NCBI GenBank assembly: GCA_903882645.1
Contig: CAIRXZ010000035.1
Coordinates: 1-37,187 of the forward strand
DNA: 37,187 nt
Reading direction: 5' to 3'
Source of the DNA: an uncultured Acidobacteriia bacterium
GTDB taxonomy: Bacteria > Acidobacteriota > Terriglobia > Bryobacterales > Bryobacteraceae
The notes under the pieces were generated by a model that saw nothing but the letters and a program-made list of their open reading frames with translations, was not told the DNA's origin and ran no database searches. Shown here piece by piece: positions 18,524-28,006 of this stretch (within the stretch, counting starts at the first letter, position 1; each line of letters begins with the position of its first letter). The position numbers and the translations under genes are program-made.

Positions 18524-19615
18524 CTAATCCCCGGGTATGCGGTCCGGCTTCGCCCCGAAGGTCCAGCCGTAGGCGGCCAGGGTGGCTCTAACCTGGTGGC
18601 GGTAGGTCTTGATCGTCGAGATCGCCAGCATCAGCAGAATCACGACGACGGCGGCGATGACGGTCTGAAGCTCCGTGAGGTTGCCTTTGACCAGCCACGC
18701 GGCGCGGCCGTAGACCAGCTCGATGTGCACCCAGTAGGTCAGCAGCGACGTGGTCCCGAATTGCCGCACCCAACTCCAGCCCTCTTTGGCGCCGTAGCGC
18801 GTCCACAGGAACGCGAGCGCCAGCATCAGCATGGTGACGCCCTGCTTGGTCAGGACCTGCGCCGGGCTATTCAGCCAGTAGTCCGACTTGGCGTAAACCG
18901 TGTAGGGCAGATCGGCGAAATACCGGCAAGCGACGATGAGCGTCCCGCCCAGCAGGGCCGCCCATTGCATGGCGCGCTCGATGGCCTCCGGGGGAATGAC
19001 GCGAATGGCGCTGCCGGCGCTCATGCCGAACGCCAGGTACGCTCCCCATGGGAAAAGGCCGAAGGAGTGAAAATCCGGGACGATGTAGCTGCGCACCAGC
19101 CACGGCACGCCAGACCAGTTCAGTTGGCTCACCAGCGGCGAAGCGAAGGCGATCGCCAACCCCAGCACGGCGCAGAGCCGCGCGCGCTCCATGGTCCGGA
19201 AGGCCGCCATGCCCGAAAAGACGGCAACCGCGAAGCCCATGCAGTTCAGGATGTCCACGCGGATCAGGTTGATGAACGGCGATGGCGCGCCGGTAATCCA
19301 GAGTTGCAGCCGGAACGCGAAAGCCAGGAAGAACAGATAACCGGAGCGGCGGAACGCGGTGATCACGCGCTCCCGAGGCGCCAGGCCCTTGCGCTCCGTG
19401 CTGTCCATGAGGAATGCCAGAGTCGCGCCGGTCAGGAACAGGAAGATGGCCGGCGGCATTCCACCCAGGAATTGCGAGAATATGAAAGGCCCGCGGTTCT
19501 TGAGGTCGTTTCTGAGGAAGGAATCGAAGACGTGGCCCTGCAGCATGATCACCGCGCCCAGGCCGCGCAACCAGTCCAGGTACTGAAGCCGATATGGGCT
19601 GGTCCGGGTCTTCAT
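18524..19615 (-). CDS. Multi-spanning membrane acyltransferase-like protein (DUF1624/HGSNAT-like)
   Basis: A 363-residue integral membrane protein. It opens YLDWLRGLGAVIMLQGHVFD, close to the RxxxxxHxxxH-type start of membrane acyltransferases of the heparan-alpha-glucosaminide acetyltransferase/DUF1624 group. About ten hydrophobic spans follow (for example GGMPPAIFLFLTGATLAFL, LTYWVHIELVYG and IAAVVVILLMLAIS). Such proteins transfer acyl groups to surface or cell-wall sugars; the acceptor here is unknown. ATG at 19615 is chosen over 19684 because the upstream extension is encoded by a hairpin repeat (19661-19684). It lies on the same strand as, and just downstream of, the LolA-like gene. Confidence 0.75.
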   Translation of the reverse strand: MKTRTSPYRLQYLDWLRGLGAVIMLQGHVFDSFLRNDLKNRGPFIFSQFLGGMPPAIFLFLTGATLAFLMDSTERKGLAPRERVITAFRRSGYLFFLAFAFRLQLWITGAPSPFINLIRVDILNCMGFAVAVFSGMAAFRTMERARLCAVLGLAIAFASPLVSQLNWSGVPWLVRSYIVPDFHSFGLFPWGAYLAFGMSAGSAIRVIPPEAIERAMQWAALLGGTLIVACRYFADLPYTVYAKSDYWLNSPAQVLTKQGVTMLMLALAFLWTRYGAKEGWSWVRQFGTTSLLTYWVHIELVYGRAAWLVKGNLTELQTVIAAVVVILLMLAISTIKTYRHQVRATLAAYGWTFGAKPDRIPGD

Positions 19616-19660
19616 GGGGCTACCCGTCCCGAACCATCGGAAGCTGGGAAAAGAACGGTT

Positions 19661-19684
19661 GGCAGGCGAAAGCGCCTGCCCCAC
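19661..19684. repeat. GTGGGG hairpin repeat (inverted orientation)
   Basis: On the minus strand it reads GTGGGGCAGGCG-CTTT-CGCCTGCC, the same layout as 11927-11952. It lies between the LolA-like gene and the acyltransferase and could act as an intergenic processing or attenuation structure. Confidence 0.65.
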
Positions 19685-19697
19685 GCGCCTGCGCTTC

Positions 19698-20378
19698 TCA
19701 CTTCTGCGGATACTCCCTTTTTACGTTTCTCGGCAGGTTCAGGGCAGCGGCGGAGTCCGGGATGCCGGGGTTGATCTTCATGTTCGTGTAGGACGCCATC
19801 TGGTAGTCCCCGCCCCGCATGTACAGCTTCTGCTGGACGGCGACGCCGGTCGCGTCGGAGATCCAAAGCTCCGCCTTGATCAGACCCAGCCCGGTATCGG
19901 TTTTCCTGGGAACCAATTCGAGCCTGGTGGTCTTCTGACCGGCGATGGTTTCGGGTCCGCCCAGGGCGATCGTGTATGACGCCTGCAGCTCCTTGGAGCT
20001 GGAACCGAACCCGAGCAACAGGTACTGGTTTATCTGCGAGCCGTACTTGTCGACATCCCAAACCTGAACCAGGTTGGAAGCCGGCAGGTAAATCTCCGCC
20101 GTGTGACCCGAATAGGCCACCATTTTCGCGTTGGCGCCCTTGACTGCGAATAGCGCGCGCAGATCCTTCGCCTTGGAGCGCTTCACGACGAGCGTGCCTT
20201 CGTCCACGTCGTTTTCGTCGATCGCGGCGGTGTGCGAAACCTTCTTTATGTCCGCTGTCAGGCCTCTGAACGATGCAGCCGCCGCGTCGATCCTGGCCAA
20301 TGTTTGCTGAAGCGGGTCCGCCGCAAAGCCCGCGGCCACGAAGAGGAGCGGAAGGAGAACAAGGCGCGGTAGACGCAT
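19698..20378 (-). CDS. LolA-like outer-membrane lipoprotein carrier/sorting protein
   Basis: About 226 residues with a signal peptide (MRLPRLVLLPLLFVAAGFAA). The mature part follows the LolA/LolB-like plan: LQQTLARIDAAAASFRGLTADI, a set of beta strands that forms a half-barrel for lipid, GQKTTRLELVPR and LIKAELWISDATGVAVQQKL. LolA proteins carry lipoproteins through the periplasm; distant members such as this may carry other lipids. ATG at 20378 is preferred because AGGAAG lies nine bases before it; an in-frame ATG at 20396 adds six residues. The small membrane protein gene lies about 40-56 bases upstream on the same strand, probably in one operon. Confidence 0.75.
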   Translation of the reverse strand: MRLPRLVLLPLLFVAAGFAADPLQQTLARIDAAAASFRGLTADIKKVSHTAAIDENDVDEGTLVVKRSKAKDLRALFAVKGANAKMVAYSGHTAEIYLPASNLVQVWDVDKYGSQINQYLLLGFGSSSKELQASYTIALGGPETIAGQKTTRLELVPRKTDTGLGLIKAELWISDATGVAVQQKLYMRGGDYQMASYTNMKINPGIPDSAAALNLPRNVKREYPQK

Positions 20379-20434
20379 CTGGCGTGACTTCCTCATAAGA
20401 CGCGGGTTTGGAGGTCCATGTTACCGCCCGGCGA

Positions 20435-20785
20435 TCAGGGTCTGGCGAACGCCATATAGCCTAGCAACTCGTCCTCCGAACCGCGGACTTCCTCGACGCG
20501 CGTCACGGACAGATGGCGATTCCCGGTCAGCGCCCGAAGCGGCTCCGTCAGCTTGGCTGTCTGCTGCTTCTCAGGCGTGTCGCCCAGGAGTTCCTTGTCG
20601 ATCCAAAAGGCCGAGCTTCCATTCTCCGAAGGAAGCATAGCGATGCTTCTGGCGTTGTGAATGCGCGGCTGATCCCGGAACCAGTCCCGCGGCGTCAGGA
20701 AGAGAAACGCGAGGATGACGCCCACCATCACGTCGTACTGCCAGCCCCCACGGGGGTACTCCCACAGAATGAACCGTTTGAGCAT
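20435..20785 (-). CDS. Conserved-looking small membrane protein of unknown function
   Basis: A 116-residue protein. The N-terminus, MLKRFILWEYPRGGWQYDVM, is followed by a single hydrophobic span (VGVILAFLFLTPRDWF). A soluble C-terminal part then includes SAFWIDKELLGDTPEKQQ and LRALTGNRHLSVTRVEEVRG. I do not recognise the family. It is first in a presumed operon with the LolA-like protein and the acyltransferase, so an envelope role is likely. Heptamer-type TCAGC repeats lie immediately upstream (around 20787-20806). Confidence 0.6.
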   Translation of the reverse strand: MLKRFILWEYPRGGWQYDVMVGVILAFLFLTPRDWFRDQPRIHNARSIAMLPSENGSSAFWIDKELLGDTPEKQQTAKLTEPLRALTGNRHLSVTRVEEVRGSEDELLGYMAFARP

Positions 20786-20868
20786 CTTCAGCTTTCAGTT
20801 TATCAGCATGCGCCAGGGGCGGCGGGGCGAACCGCTTCGCGCAGCGGCGGTTGAGACTCCACGGCTTC

Positions 20869-20874
20869 TATAAT
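20869..20874 (+). promoter_or_regulatory. Candidate -10 box, possibly leaderless start
   Basis: TATAAT ends six bases before the ATG at 20881, which would place the transcription start on or next to the initiation codon. The nearest TTGAGA (20851) is only 12 bases away, too close for a normal -35. Confidence 0.4.
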
Positions 20875-20880
20875 GGATTC

Positions 20881-21312
20881 ATGTTCTTTCGCCGGAAGCG
20901 CCCCGCGAATCCCACTTTCGCCGAACGGTTGGACGGGCTGAAAAAGTCGGGCCTGACGGTCTCGCCCATCGCGGGCGGCGGAGTCCGCGTCTCGCGGGAG
21001 AATTGCGCGATAGACCTGGAGGAGGAGAACGGGGCTGTCCGGGGGGCGGGCAGGGCCGGCGTCGCGATGGGGGATGAGATCGGGGCGCTGGTGGACGGTG
21101 GTTTTCAGAAGTTCTTCCGGACGGCCTCGGGCCACCGGAAACCCGCCACGGCGGACGATCTGGCGGCGCTTCACGAGTTCGAAGAGGACCTAAAGGAAGG
21201 CTTGGGCGAAGAGAGCTACTACAACGACTCGCTGGGAACGGTGTCCACGTACTATCTCTACGACCGCGTGAAGGACCGCGACCGCGGCGTCCCGAAACGG
21301 GCCTGGGAATAG
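20881..21312 (+). CDS. Hypothetical protein, no recognised family
   Basis: A 143-residue soluble protein beginning MFFRRKRPANPTFAERLDGL. It has an N-terminal basic stretch, a beta-rich middle (VSPIAGGGVRVSRENCAIDLE) and an acidic C-terminal half (LAALHEFEEDLKEGLGEESYYNDSLGTVS). There is no signal peptide and no membrane span. ATG at 20881 follows a -10 like box and lacks a ribosome binding site. The response-regulator gene starts 28 bases downstream and may be co-transcribed. Confidence 0.6.
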   Translation: MFFRRKRPANPTFAERLDGLKKSGLTVSPIAGGGVRVSRENCAIDLEEENGAVRGAGRAGVAMGDEIGALVDGGFQKFFRTASGHRKPATADDLAALHEFEEDLKEGLGEESYYNDSLGTVSTYYLYDRVKDRDRGVPKRAWE

Positions 21313-21340
21313 CGCCGGCTTCCGGCGGAGGACCACAGCA

Positions 21341-21778
21341 TTGGAGCAGCCAATCCGAGTGCTCATCGTGGACGACGAGGAGAGCCAGCGCAGCGGGCTG
21401 GCGGCCATCGTATCCGCATGGGGCATGCGCGCGGAAACCGCGAGCGACGGCAACGAGGCGCTGCGGAAGCTCGAGAGGTTTCCGGCGGACGTAATTCTCA
21501 CCGACCTGAACATGCCGGGGCTGGACGGGTTCGGACTCCTGCGGCGCCTGCGGGATTGCGGCGATATGCCGCCCGCCATTGTGCTGACTGCGTTCGGCAA
21601 CATCGAGACGGCGGTCAAGACGGTGCATGAACTGGGCGCCTATTGGTTCCTGAAGCGTCACGACTGGCCGGGTAACGTGCGCGAATTGCGGAATGTGCTT
21701 GAGCGCACGGCGGAGATCCTGGGAATCAGCTTAAGGACGCTGCACAACAAGCTCAAGGAGTACAGCGGGGCGGGATAG
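21341..21778 (+). CDS. Response regulator resembling NtrC with the AAA+ domain deleted
   Basis: A 145-residue protein. Residues 1-104 are a receiver domain: DDEES (11-15), phosphoacceptor D55 in VILTDLNMPG, T83 in VLTAFG and K105. From about 107 it reads HDWPGNVRELRNVLERT, the end of a sigma54 AAA+ domain, and then AEILGISLRTLHNKLKEY, the recognition part of the Fis-type DNA-binding helix pair. Full NtrC-type regulators are about 450-480 residues. The order is right but roughly 200 AAA+ residues and about 60 linker residues are missing, both in frame. The start is TTG with GGCGGAGGA about eight bases upstream. It could be a remnant or a working mini-regulator; without the GAFTGA-bearing ATPase it cannot activate sigma54. 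Confidence 0.75.
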   Translation: MEQPIRVLIVDDEESQRSGLAAIVSAWGMRAETASDGNEALRKLERFPADVILTDLNMPGLDGFGLLRRLRDCGDMPPAIVLTAFGNIETAVKTVHELGAYWFLKRHDWPGNVRELRNVLERTAEILGISLRTLHNKLKEYSGAG

Positions 21779-21784
21779 CCTGGG

Positions 21785-21848
21785 GCAAAAAGGGTACAGG
21801 CACGAAGTTTCGCAAAAGCGGCGAAATTCGAGCCAGTCCCCTTTTTGC
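21785..21848. terminator. Long palindrome between convergent genes, likely bidirectional terminator
   Basis: A 64-base inverted repeat starts GCAAAAAGGG and ends CCCCTTTTTGC. Inner arms (CGAAGTTTCGC and GCGAAATTCG) extend the stem with a few mismatches. Each strand ends in a run of five T after G+C pairs, as expected for intrinsic termination of both the truncated regulator (plus) and the NarL-type regulator (minus). The sequence also resembles mobile REP-type palindromes. Confidence 0.7.
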
Positions 21849-21855
21849 AGACTGC

Positions 21856-22599
21856 CTATTTTCCGGCGTGCAGGTTGTTGTGGATGGCGTAGAGGGCGAG
21901 CTCCAGGCGGTCGGAGACTCCCAGCTTGTCGAAGATGTTGTGCAGATGGTTCTTCACGGTCTGCTCGCTAATGAACATCTTCTCCGCCATTTCCTTGTTC
22001 TTGAAGCCCTGCGCCACCAGCGCCACGATTTCCCGTTCGCGCTGGCTGAGAGGGGAGCGATCCCGGTCGCGCATCTGCGGGGCGGGCTGGGGCGGGGCCG
22101 GCGGCTGCGGCTCCTCGTTGGCCACGAACTGCCGGATCACGACCTGTGTGGTGTGGGAATCGAGCCAGATTTCCCCGGCGTGCACCTTGCGAATGCTCTT
22201 GATGAGCAAATCGGTTGCGGTTTGCTTTAAGACGATGCCCGAGGCGCCCAGCTTCATGGCCTGCACGAACTCGTTCTTATCGTCCGCGGCGGTGAGCACG
22301 ATGACCCGGGTCTGGTTCTTGGCGGCTTGCAATCGCTGCAAAGTGGCGAGGCCGTCCAAACCGGGCATTTTGAGATCGAGGAGGAGGATATCGGGATCGA
22401 ACTGCTGCAAGACGTCCAGCACCTGCCGGCCGTCCTCGGCCTGCGCTACGACCTCGAAATCTTCCTCGAGGGCAAGGAGTCTGCAGAGCCCGTCGCGAAA
22501 GATCGGATGGTCGTCGGCCACCACGATGCGGATGTGGGGCTTGCCACCTGTCCCCGCGCCAGGGGCCGGCGCATTGAAAACGGTGCTGTTGTCGGACAT
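21856..22599 (-). CDS. NarL/FixJ-type response regulator
   Basis: A 247-residue two-domain regulator. The receiver has ADDHPIFRDGL near the start, the phosphoacceptor in ILLLDLKMPGLDG and the switch region VIVLTAADD, ending with GIVLKQTATDLL, in which the lysine is conserved. A Pro/Gln-rich linker (EEPQPPAPPQPAPQ) leads to a LuxR-type helix-turn-helix: LSQREREIVALVAQGFKNKEMA, then SEQTVKNHLHNIFDKLGV. ATG at 22599 is preferred over 22638, which adds a Ser/Gln-rich extension. No histidine kinase lies next to it. It is divergent from the TrmB-type gene. Confidence 0.88.
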   Translation of the reverse strand: MSDNSTVFNAPAPGAGTGGKPHIRIVVADDHPIFRDGLCRLLALEEDFEVVAQAEDGRQVLDVLQQFDPDILLLDLKMPGLDGLATLQRLQAAKNQTRVIVLTAADDKNEFVQAMKLGASGIVLKQTATDLLIKSIRKVHAGEIWLDSHTTQVVIRQFVANEEPQPPAPPQPAPQMRDRDRSPLSQREREIVALVAQGFKNKEMAEKMFISEQTVKNHLHNIFDKLGVSDRLELALYAIHNNLHAGK

Positions 22600-22691
22600 A
22601 CTCGTTCCGTTACTCTGGCTTAATTGTATAGTCCCCATAGTACCAAGTCAATTTGAATGGGCCCGGCCGGGCCGATCGGCTATGAGGTTTT

Positions 22692-22708
22692 CCCCCCCCC
22701 CTCCCCCC
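22692..22708. repeat. Poly-C tract between divergent regulator genes
   Basis: Ten C, one T, then six C lie 43 bases upstream of the TrmB-type ATG and within the divergent promoter region. Confidence 0.9.
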
Positions 22709-22750
22709 ACGGTCGCGGCTTGGCCACGCGTTTGCTAAGGTGAAGAGGAT

Positions 22751-23569
22751 ATGGGCGAAGAACTAGCGGAAGTCGATTTTCAGCGCTTCTGGCGGCGCCT
22801 GCAGCAGATCGGGCTGAACGCCTATGAATCGCGTTCGTACCTGGTGCTGTTGGGACATTCCAGGTTCAAGGCGCTGGAGCTCGCCGCGCGGTCCCACGTT
22901 CCGCGACAGAAGATCTATGAAGTACTGGACAGCCTTGTGGAGAAGGGCTTTGCGCAAGTTGTGCAGGAGAAGACGAAGCTGTTCTCGGCCGTGGAGCCTA
23001 CGCTGGCGATCCCAGGGTATCTTAGCCGCAAACGCCAGATCCTGGAACAGGAGCTGACCGATGGCGGGCGCGCCGGGTCGGCTTTAATCGACGATCTGAA
23101 GGCGCTGTACTCCGAGGGCCAGGGCGGCCGCGGGACGCTGGATTTCCTGCGCATCGTCACGGAACCGGCTCAGACCGCGGCCGAGTTCCGGCGCATGCTC
23201 TCGGAGGTCAAACAGGAATACGTGGAGTTCTCGCGCCCGCCTTACGCGGTGGATCCTCTGGACGAGAAGCTGGTCAAGCAGGCGCGCCTGGCCGGCGTGG
23301 CGTGCCGTTTGCTGCTCGAAGCGGGCGCGCCGGACGAGGAGCACCGCCAGCGTCTGGCCGAGTACATCGCGTGCGGCGTGGAGGTGCGGATGGCGGACTC
23401 GCTTCCGATGAAACTGGCGGTGTTCGACGGCCGGGCCGGCATGATCGCGCTTCTCGACCCGGTGATCACGCGGCCGGCATGGACCTCGGTGGTCTTCCGG
23501 CACGAGGGCATGGGCGAAGCGATGGCGGGGCTTTTCGAGCATCACTGGCGGAGAAGCAGAAGCCTGTAG
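22751..23569 (+). CDS. TrmB-family transcriptional regulator
   Basis: 272 residues. The N-terminal winged helix (LQQIGLNAYESRSYLVLLG, FKALELAARSHVPRQKIYEVLDSL, VEKGFAQVV) is characteristic of the TrmB family. A helical spacer follows, then a PLD-like effector domain (EYVEFSRPPYAVDPLDEKLV, GVACRLLLEAG, GVEVRMADSLPMKLAVFDG). TrmB proteins sense sugars or other metabolites in archaea and some bacteria; the ligand here is unknown. GAAGAGGA precedes the ATG. The promoter region, shared with the NarL-type gene, contains a ten-base C run. Confidence 0.8.
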   Translation: MGEELAEVDFQRFWRRLQQIGLNAYESRSYLVLLGHSRFKALELAARSHVPRQKIYEVLDSLVEKGFAQVVQEKTKLFSAVEPTLAIPGYLSRKRQILEQELTDGGRAGSALIDDLKALYSEGQGGRGTLDFLRIVTEPAQTAAEFRRMLSEVKQEYVEFSRPPYAVDPLDEKLVKQARLAGVACRLLLEAGAPDEEHRQRLAEYIACGVEVRMADSLPMKLAVFDGRAGMIALLDPVITRPAWTSVVFRHEGMGEAMAGLFEHHWRRSRSL

Positions 23570-23620
23570 ACCGGAGATCGCGCCAATATCCGAACAGAGG
23601 CGACACATTTTTGGATATAC

Positions 23621-23817
23621 CGCCGAGACGCAGAGACGCCGAGTTTAGAAGGGTATCTGTCTCCGCTTCCTCGGCTTGCTCCGCGCTCGAAGCGGGGGAA
23701 GAAGGGAAGCGCGATGCGTTCGAGGCGGGTTGTCCCGGAAGCCCGGACGGAGCGCGGAGGAAGCCGAGGGCGCAAAGTTCCGGATCCGGCTTCTCTCGGC
23801 GTCTCTGCGTCCCGGCG
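23621..23817. mobile_element. 197-bp non-coding element with 23-bp terminal inverted repeats (MITE-like)
   Basis: The left end is CGCCGAGACGCAGAGACGCC-GAG (23621-23643). The right end (23795-23817) is its reverse complement with one mismatch in 23. A second inverted pair lies inside, CCTCGGCTTGCTCCGCGCTC (23669-23688) against the complement of 23749-23769, so the whole unit can fold on itself. No believable gene lies inside. It fills most of the 312-base gap between the TrmB-type gene and lpxA. Confidence 0.75.
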
Positions 23818-23881
23818 GTGAACTGTCTTGTCGGTTTGACGTCGAAGACCTCACCAGACCGGTAGATAGAGAGACGATTTC

Positions 23882-24670
23882 ATGCCCATCGACCCATCCG
23901 CCGCGGTGGCCGCTACGGCGCGCGTGCATGCGGACGCCCGCATCGGGCCGCTGGTCCGAATCGGCGAATACTGCGTGATCGAAAGCGATACCGCCATTGG
24001 GGCCGGGTGCGCGCTCGAGCCCTACGTCTATGTGAAGCGCTGGACCACGCTCGGCGAGCGCAATGAGATCTCGGCGGGCACGGCGCTGGGCACGGACCCG
24101 CTCGACAAGCACTTCACGGGGGAGCGCAGCTATCTGCGAATCGGCGCGGGCAACAAAATCCGCGAGCACTTCACCATCTCGCGCGGCACCGCTCCGGAAT
24201 CCGCCACCGAGATCGGCGACGGGAACTACATCATGACGTCGGGCCACATCGCGCACAACTGCAAGGTCGGCGACAACAACGTGATCGCGAGCTGCGCGCT
24301 GTTGGCCGGGTACGTCGAGGTAGAGGACCAGGCGTTTATTTCCGGCGGCGTGGCCATCCACCAGTTTTGCAGGATCGGGCGGCTGGCCATGATCGCGGGG
24401 AATACCGGCGTGAGCAGCGACGTTCCCCCGTTTATTACCTGCGCCGGCTTTCGCGGCGACGCGGCGGGCCTGAACCTGACGGGGCTGAAGCGGGCCGGCT
24501 ACCAGGCGCCGCAGATCGCCGGAATCAAGCGGGCGTACCGGATTCTGTACCGCTCAGGGTTGCCGCTCGAGGAAGCCCTGGCGAAGATCGAAGCCGAAGC
24601 CGCCACGCCCGAAACGCTGCACATGGCGAGGTTCATCCGGCGTTGCGAGCGCGGGATCTGCCGGGAGTGA
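23882..24670 (+). CDS. lpxA: UDP-N-acetylglucosamine O-acyltransferase
   Basis: A 262-residue LpxA, the first enzyme of lipid A synthesis, which moves a hydroxyacyl chain from acyl carrier protein to UDP-GlcNAc. The N-terminal left-handed beta helix shows hexapeptide repeats (ARIGPLVRIGEYCVIES, and so on). SGHIAHNCKVGDNNVIA contains the catalytic histidine, and GGVAIHQFCRIGRLAMI and the DVPPFITCAG segment are diagnostic. The C-terminal helical part starts NLTGLKRAGY. It is a lone copy: fabZ, lpxD and lpxB are not adjacent, unlike many proteobacterial clusters. It shows the organism makes lipid A. Confidence 0.93.
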   Translation: MPIDPSAAVAATARVHADARIGPLVRIGEYCVIESDTAIGAGCALEPYVYVKRWTTLGERNEISAGTALGTDPLDKHFTGERSYLRIGAGNKIREHFTISRGTAPESATEIGDGNYIMTSGHIAHNCKVGDNNVIASCALLAGYVEVEDQAFISGGVAIHQFCRIGRLAMIAGNTGVSSDVPPFITCAGFRGDAAGLNLTGLKRAGYQAPQIAGIKRAYRILYRSGLPLEEALAKIEAEAATPETLHMARFIRRCERGICRE

Positions 24671-24684
24671 GAAGGACGCCGGCG

Positions 24685-24792
24685 GTGGAGTGGGCCTCCG
24701 GCCTGCCATGCCCGCTTTCTTGCGGGCATCCGCCGGCCATTGAGAGGATGCCGCCAGGAATGGCGGCATGGCAAGCCGGAGGCTCGCTCCAC
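24685..24792. repeat. Pair of GTGGAG/GTGGGG hairpin repeats in inverted orientation
   Basis: Copy one (24685-24731) reads GTGGAGTGGGCCTCCGGCC and then ATGCCCGC-TTTCTT-GCGGGCAT. Copy two (24746-24792) on the minus strand reads GTGGAGCGAGCCTCCGGCTT and then ATGCCGCC-ATTCCT-GGCGGCAT. The inner stems differ in sequence but stay paired. It lies between lpxA and the pyrophosphatase and could fold into one long cruciform or terminate lpxA. Confidence 0.8.
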
Positions 24793-24814
24793 AAACGCAG
24801 CCGCCCCACCGGGT

Positions 24815-24844
24815 TTGAAATCCGACCTGTATATCTCTTATACT
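24815..24844 (+). promoter_or_regulatory. Promoter of the membrane pyrophosphatase gene
   Basis: TTGAAA (24815-24820), 18 bases, then TATACT (24839-24844). The predicted start near 24851 gives a leader of about 32 bases containing the GAGGAGG ribosome binding site at 24865-24871. Confidence 0.65.
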
Positions 24845-24882
24845 GAGCCTTCCACGCATTTCCCGAGGAGGTTCCTTTACCA

Positions 24883-27369
<2,487 letters not shown>

Positions 27370-27374
27370 CGCGG

Positions 27375-27408
27375 CAAGGGCTTCGCCCTTGAAATCCCTT
27401 CGGGATTT
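27375..27408 (+). terminator. Twin UUCG-loop hairpins after the pyrophosphatase
   Basis: Two adjoining perfect stems, CAAGGGC-TTC-GCCCTTG (27375-27391) and AAATCCC-TTC-GGGATTT (27392-27408), begin five bases after the stop. There is no long T-run, but their stability and position suggest termination or 3'-end protection. Confidence 0.55.
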
Positions 27409-27536
27409 GGGAGTCGGGAGATAGAAGTCGGAAGGCCCGCGCGGTTTCGCATCGCGCGGGCCGATCTGTTTACTGGGACGATCAGTTCTGCAATCCGGCG
27501 CCCGCGAGAACGCGACGACACCTTCGAGGAAGTAGA

Positions 27537-27737
27537 ATGATTGTAATGAGCACAGCTCGTTACGTCCACTGGCAAGACGGAACCATGTGGCTCGGGCATT
27601 TTGAGGAGTTCCCGGATTACCTCACCCAAGGCGAGACGCTGGCCGAGTTGGAGGAGAATCTCCGCGATCTCTACGGGGACCTGACTAGCGGCGAGATTCC
27701 CGGCATCCGCAGAGTCGCCGAGCTTGCCGTCGGATGA
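27537..27737 (+). CDS. hicB: HicB-family antitoxin
   Basis: A 66-residue protein with the HicB partial RNase-H-like fold: RYVHWQDGTMWLGHFEEFPDY, then TQGETLAELEENLRDLYGDL. HicB proteins bind and neutralise HicA. No separate DNA-binding tail is present. GAGGAAG lies four bases before ATG 27537; a second in-frame ATG at 27546 is possible. The stop overlaps the hicA start by four bases. The order is hicB then hicA, the reverse of the more common arrangement. Confidence 0.8.
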   Translation: MIVMSTARYVHWQDGTMWLGHFEEFPDYLTQGETLAELEENLRDLYGDLTSGEIPGIRRVAELAVG

Positions 27738-27910
27738 AGCGGGCCGACTTGATTCGAAAGCTCGAAGCATCGGGGTGCTCGCTGGTTCGCCACGGGGGGA
27801 AGCACGATTGGTATCGCAACCCAAAGACCGGCATGTCCCAGCCAGTGCCCCGGCACACGGAAGTGAACGAAACCCTTGCAAAGCACATCCTGAAGAAGCT
27901 CGCCGATTGA
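27734..27910 (+). CDS. hicA: HicA-family mRNA interferase toxin
   Basis: A 58-residue protein, MKRADLIRKLEASGCSLVRH followed by GGKHDWYRNP, then PVPRHTEVNETLAKHILKKL. This is the single dsRBD-like HicA fold, with its catalytic histidine in the GGKH element. HicA cleaves mRNA and tmRNA when freed from HicB. ATG at 27734 overlaps the hicB stop (ATGA). Too short for many gene finders, but the motif spacing and the coupled antitoxin make it convincing. Confidence 0.85.
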   Translation: MKRADLIRKLEASGCSLVRHGGKHDWYRNPKTGMSQPVPRHTEVNETLAKHILKKLAD

Positions 27911-28006
27911 GGGCGCCGTTGGCAGCTTTTTCTTGAGGGAATTTAATGAAACCTGCCGAAAGAATCAGGAATCCAGGGTGTTGAATAGGACTGGAGGCGA
28001 AGCAAG

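Noticed and set aside
20851-20874. TTGAGA and TATAAT as a full promoter for the gene at 20881
   Set aside because: The spacer is only 12 bases, too short for sigma70. Only the -10 box was kept as a candidate.
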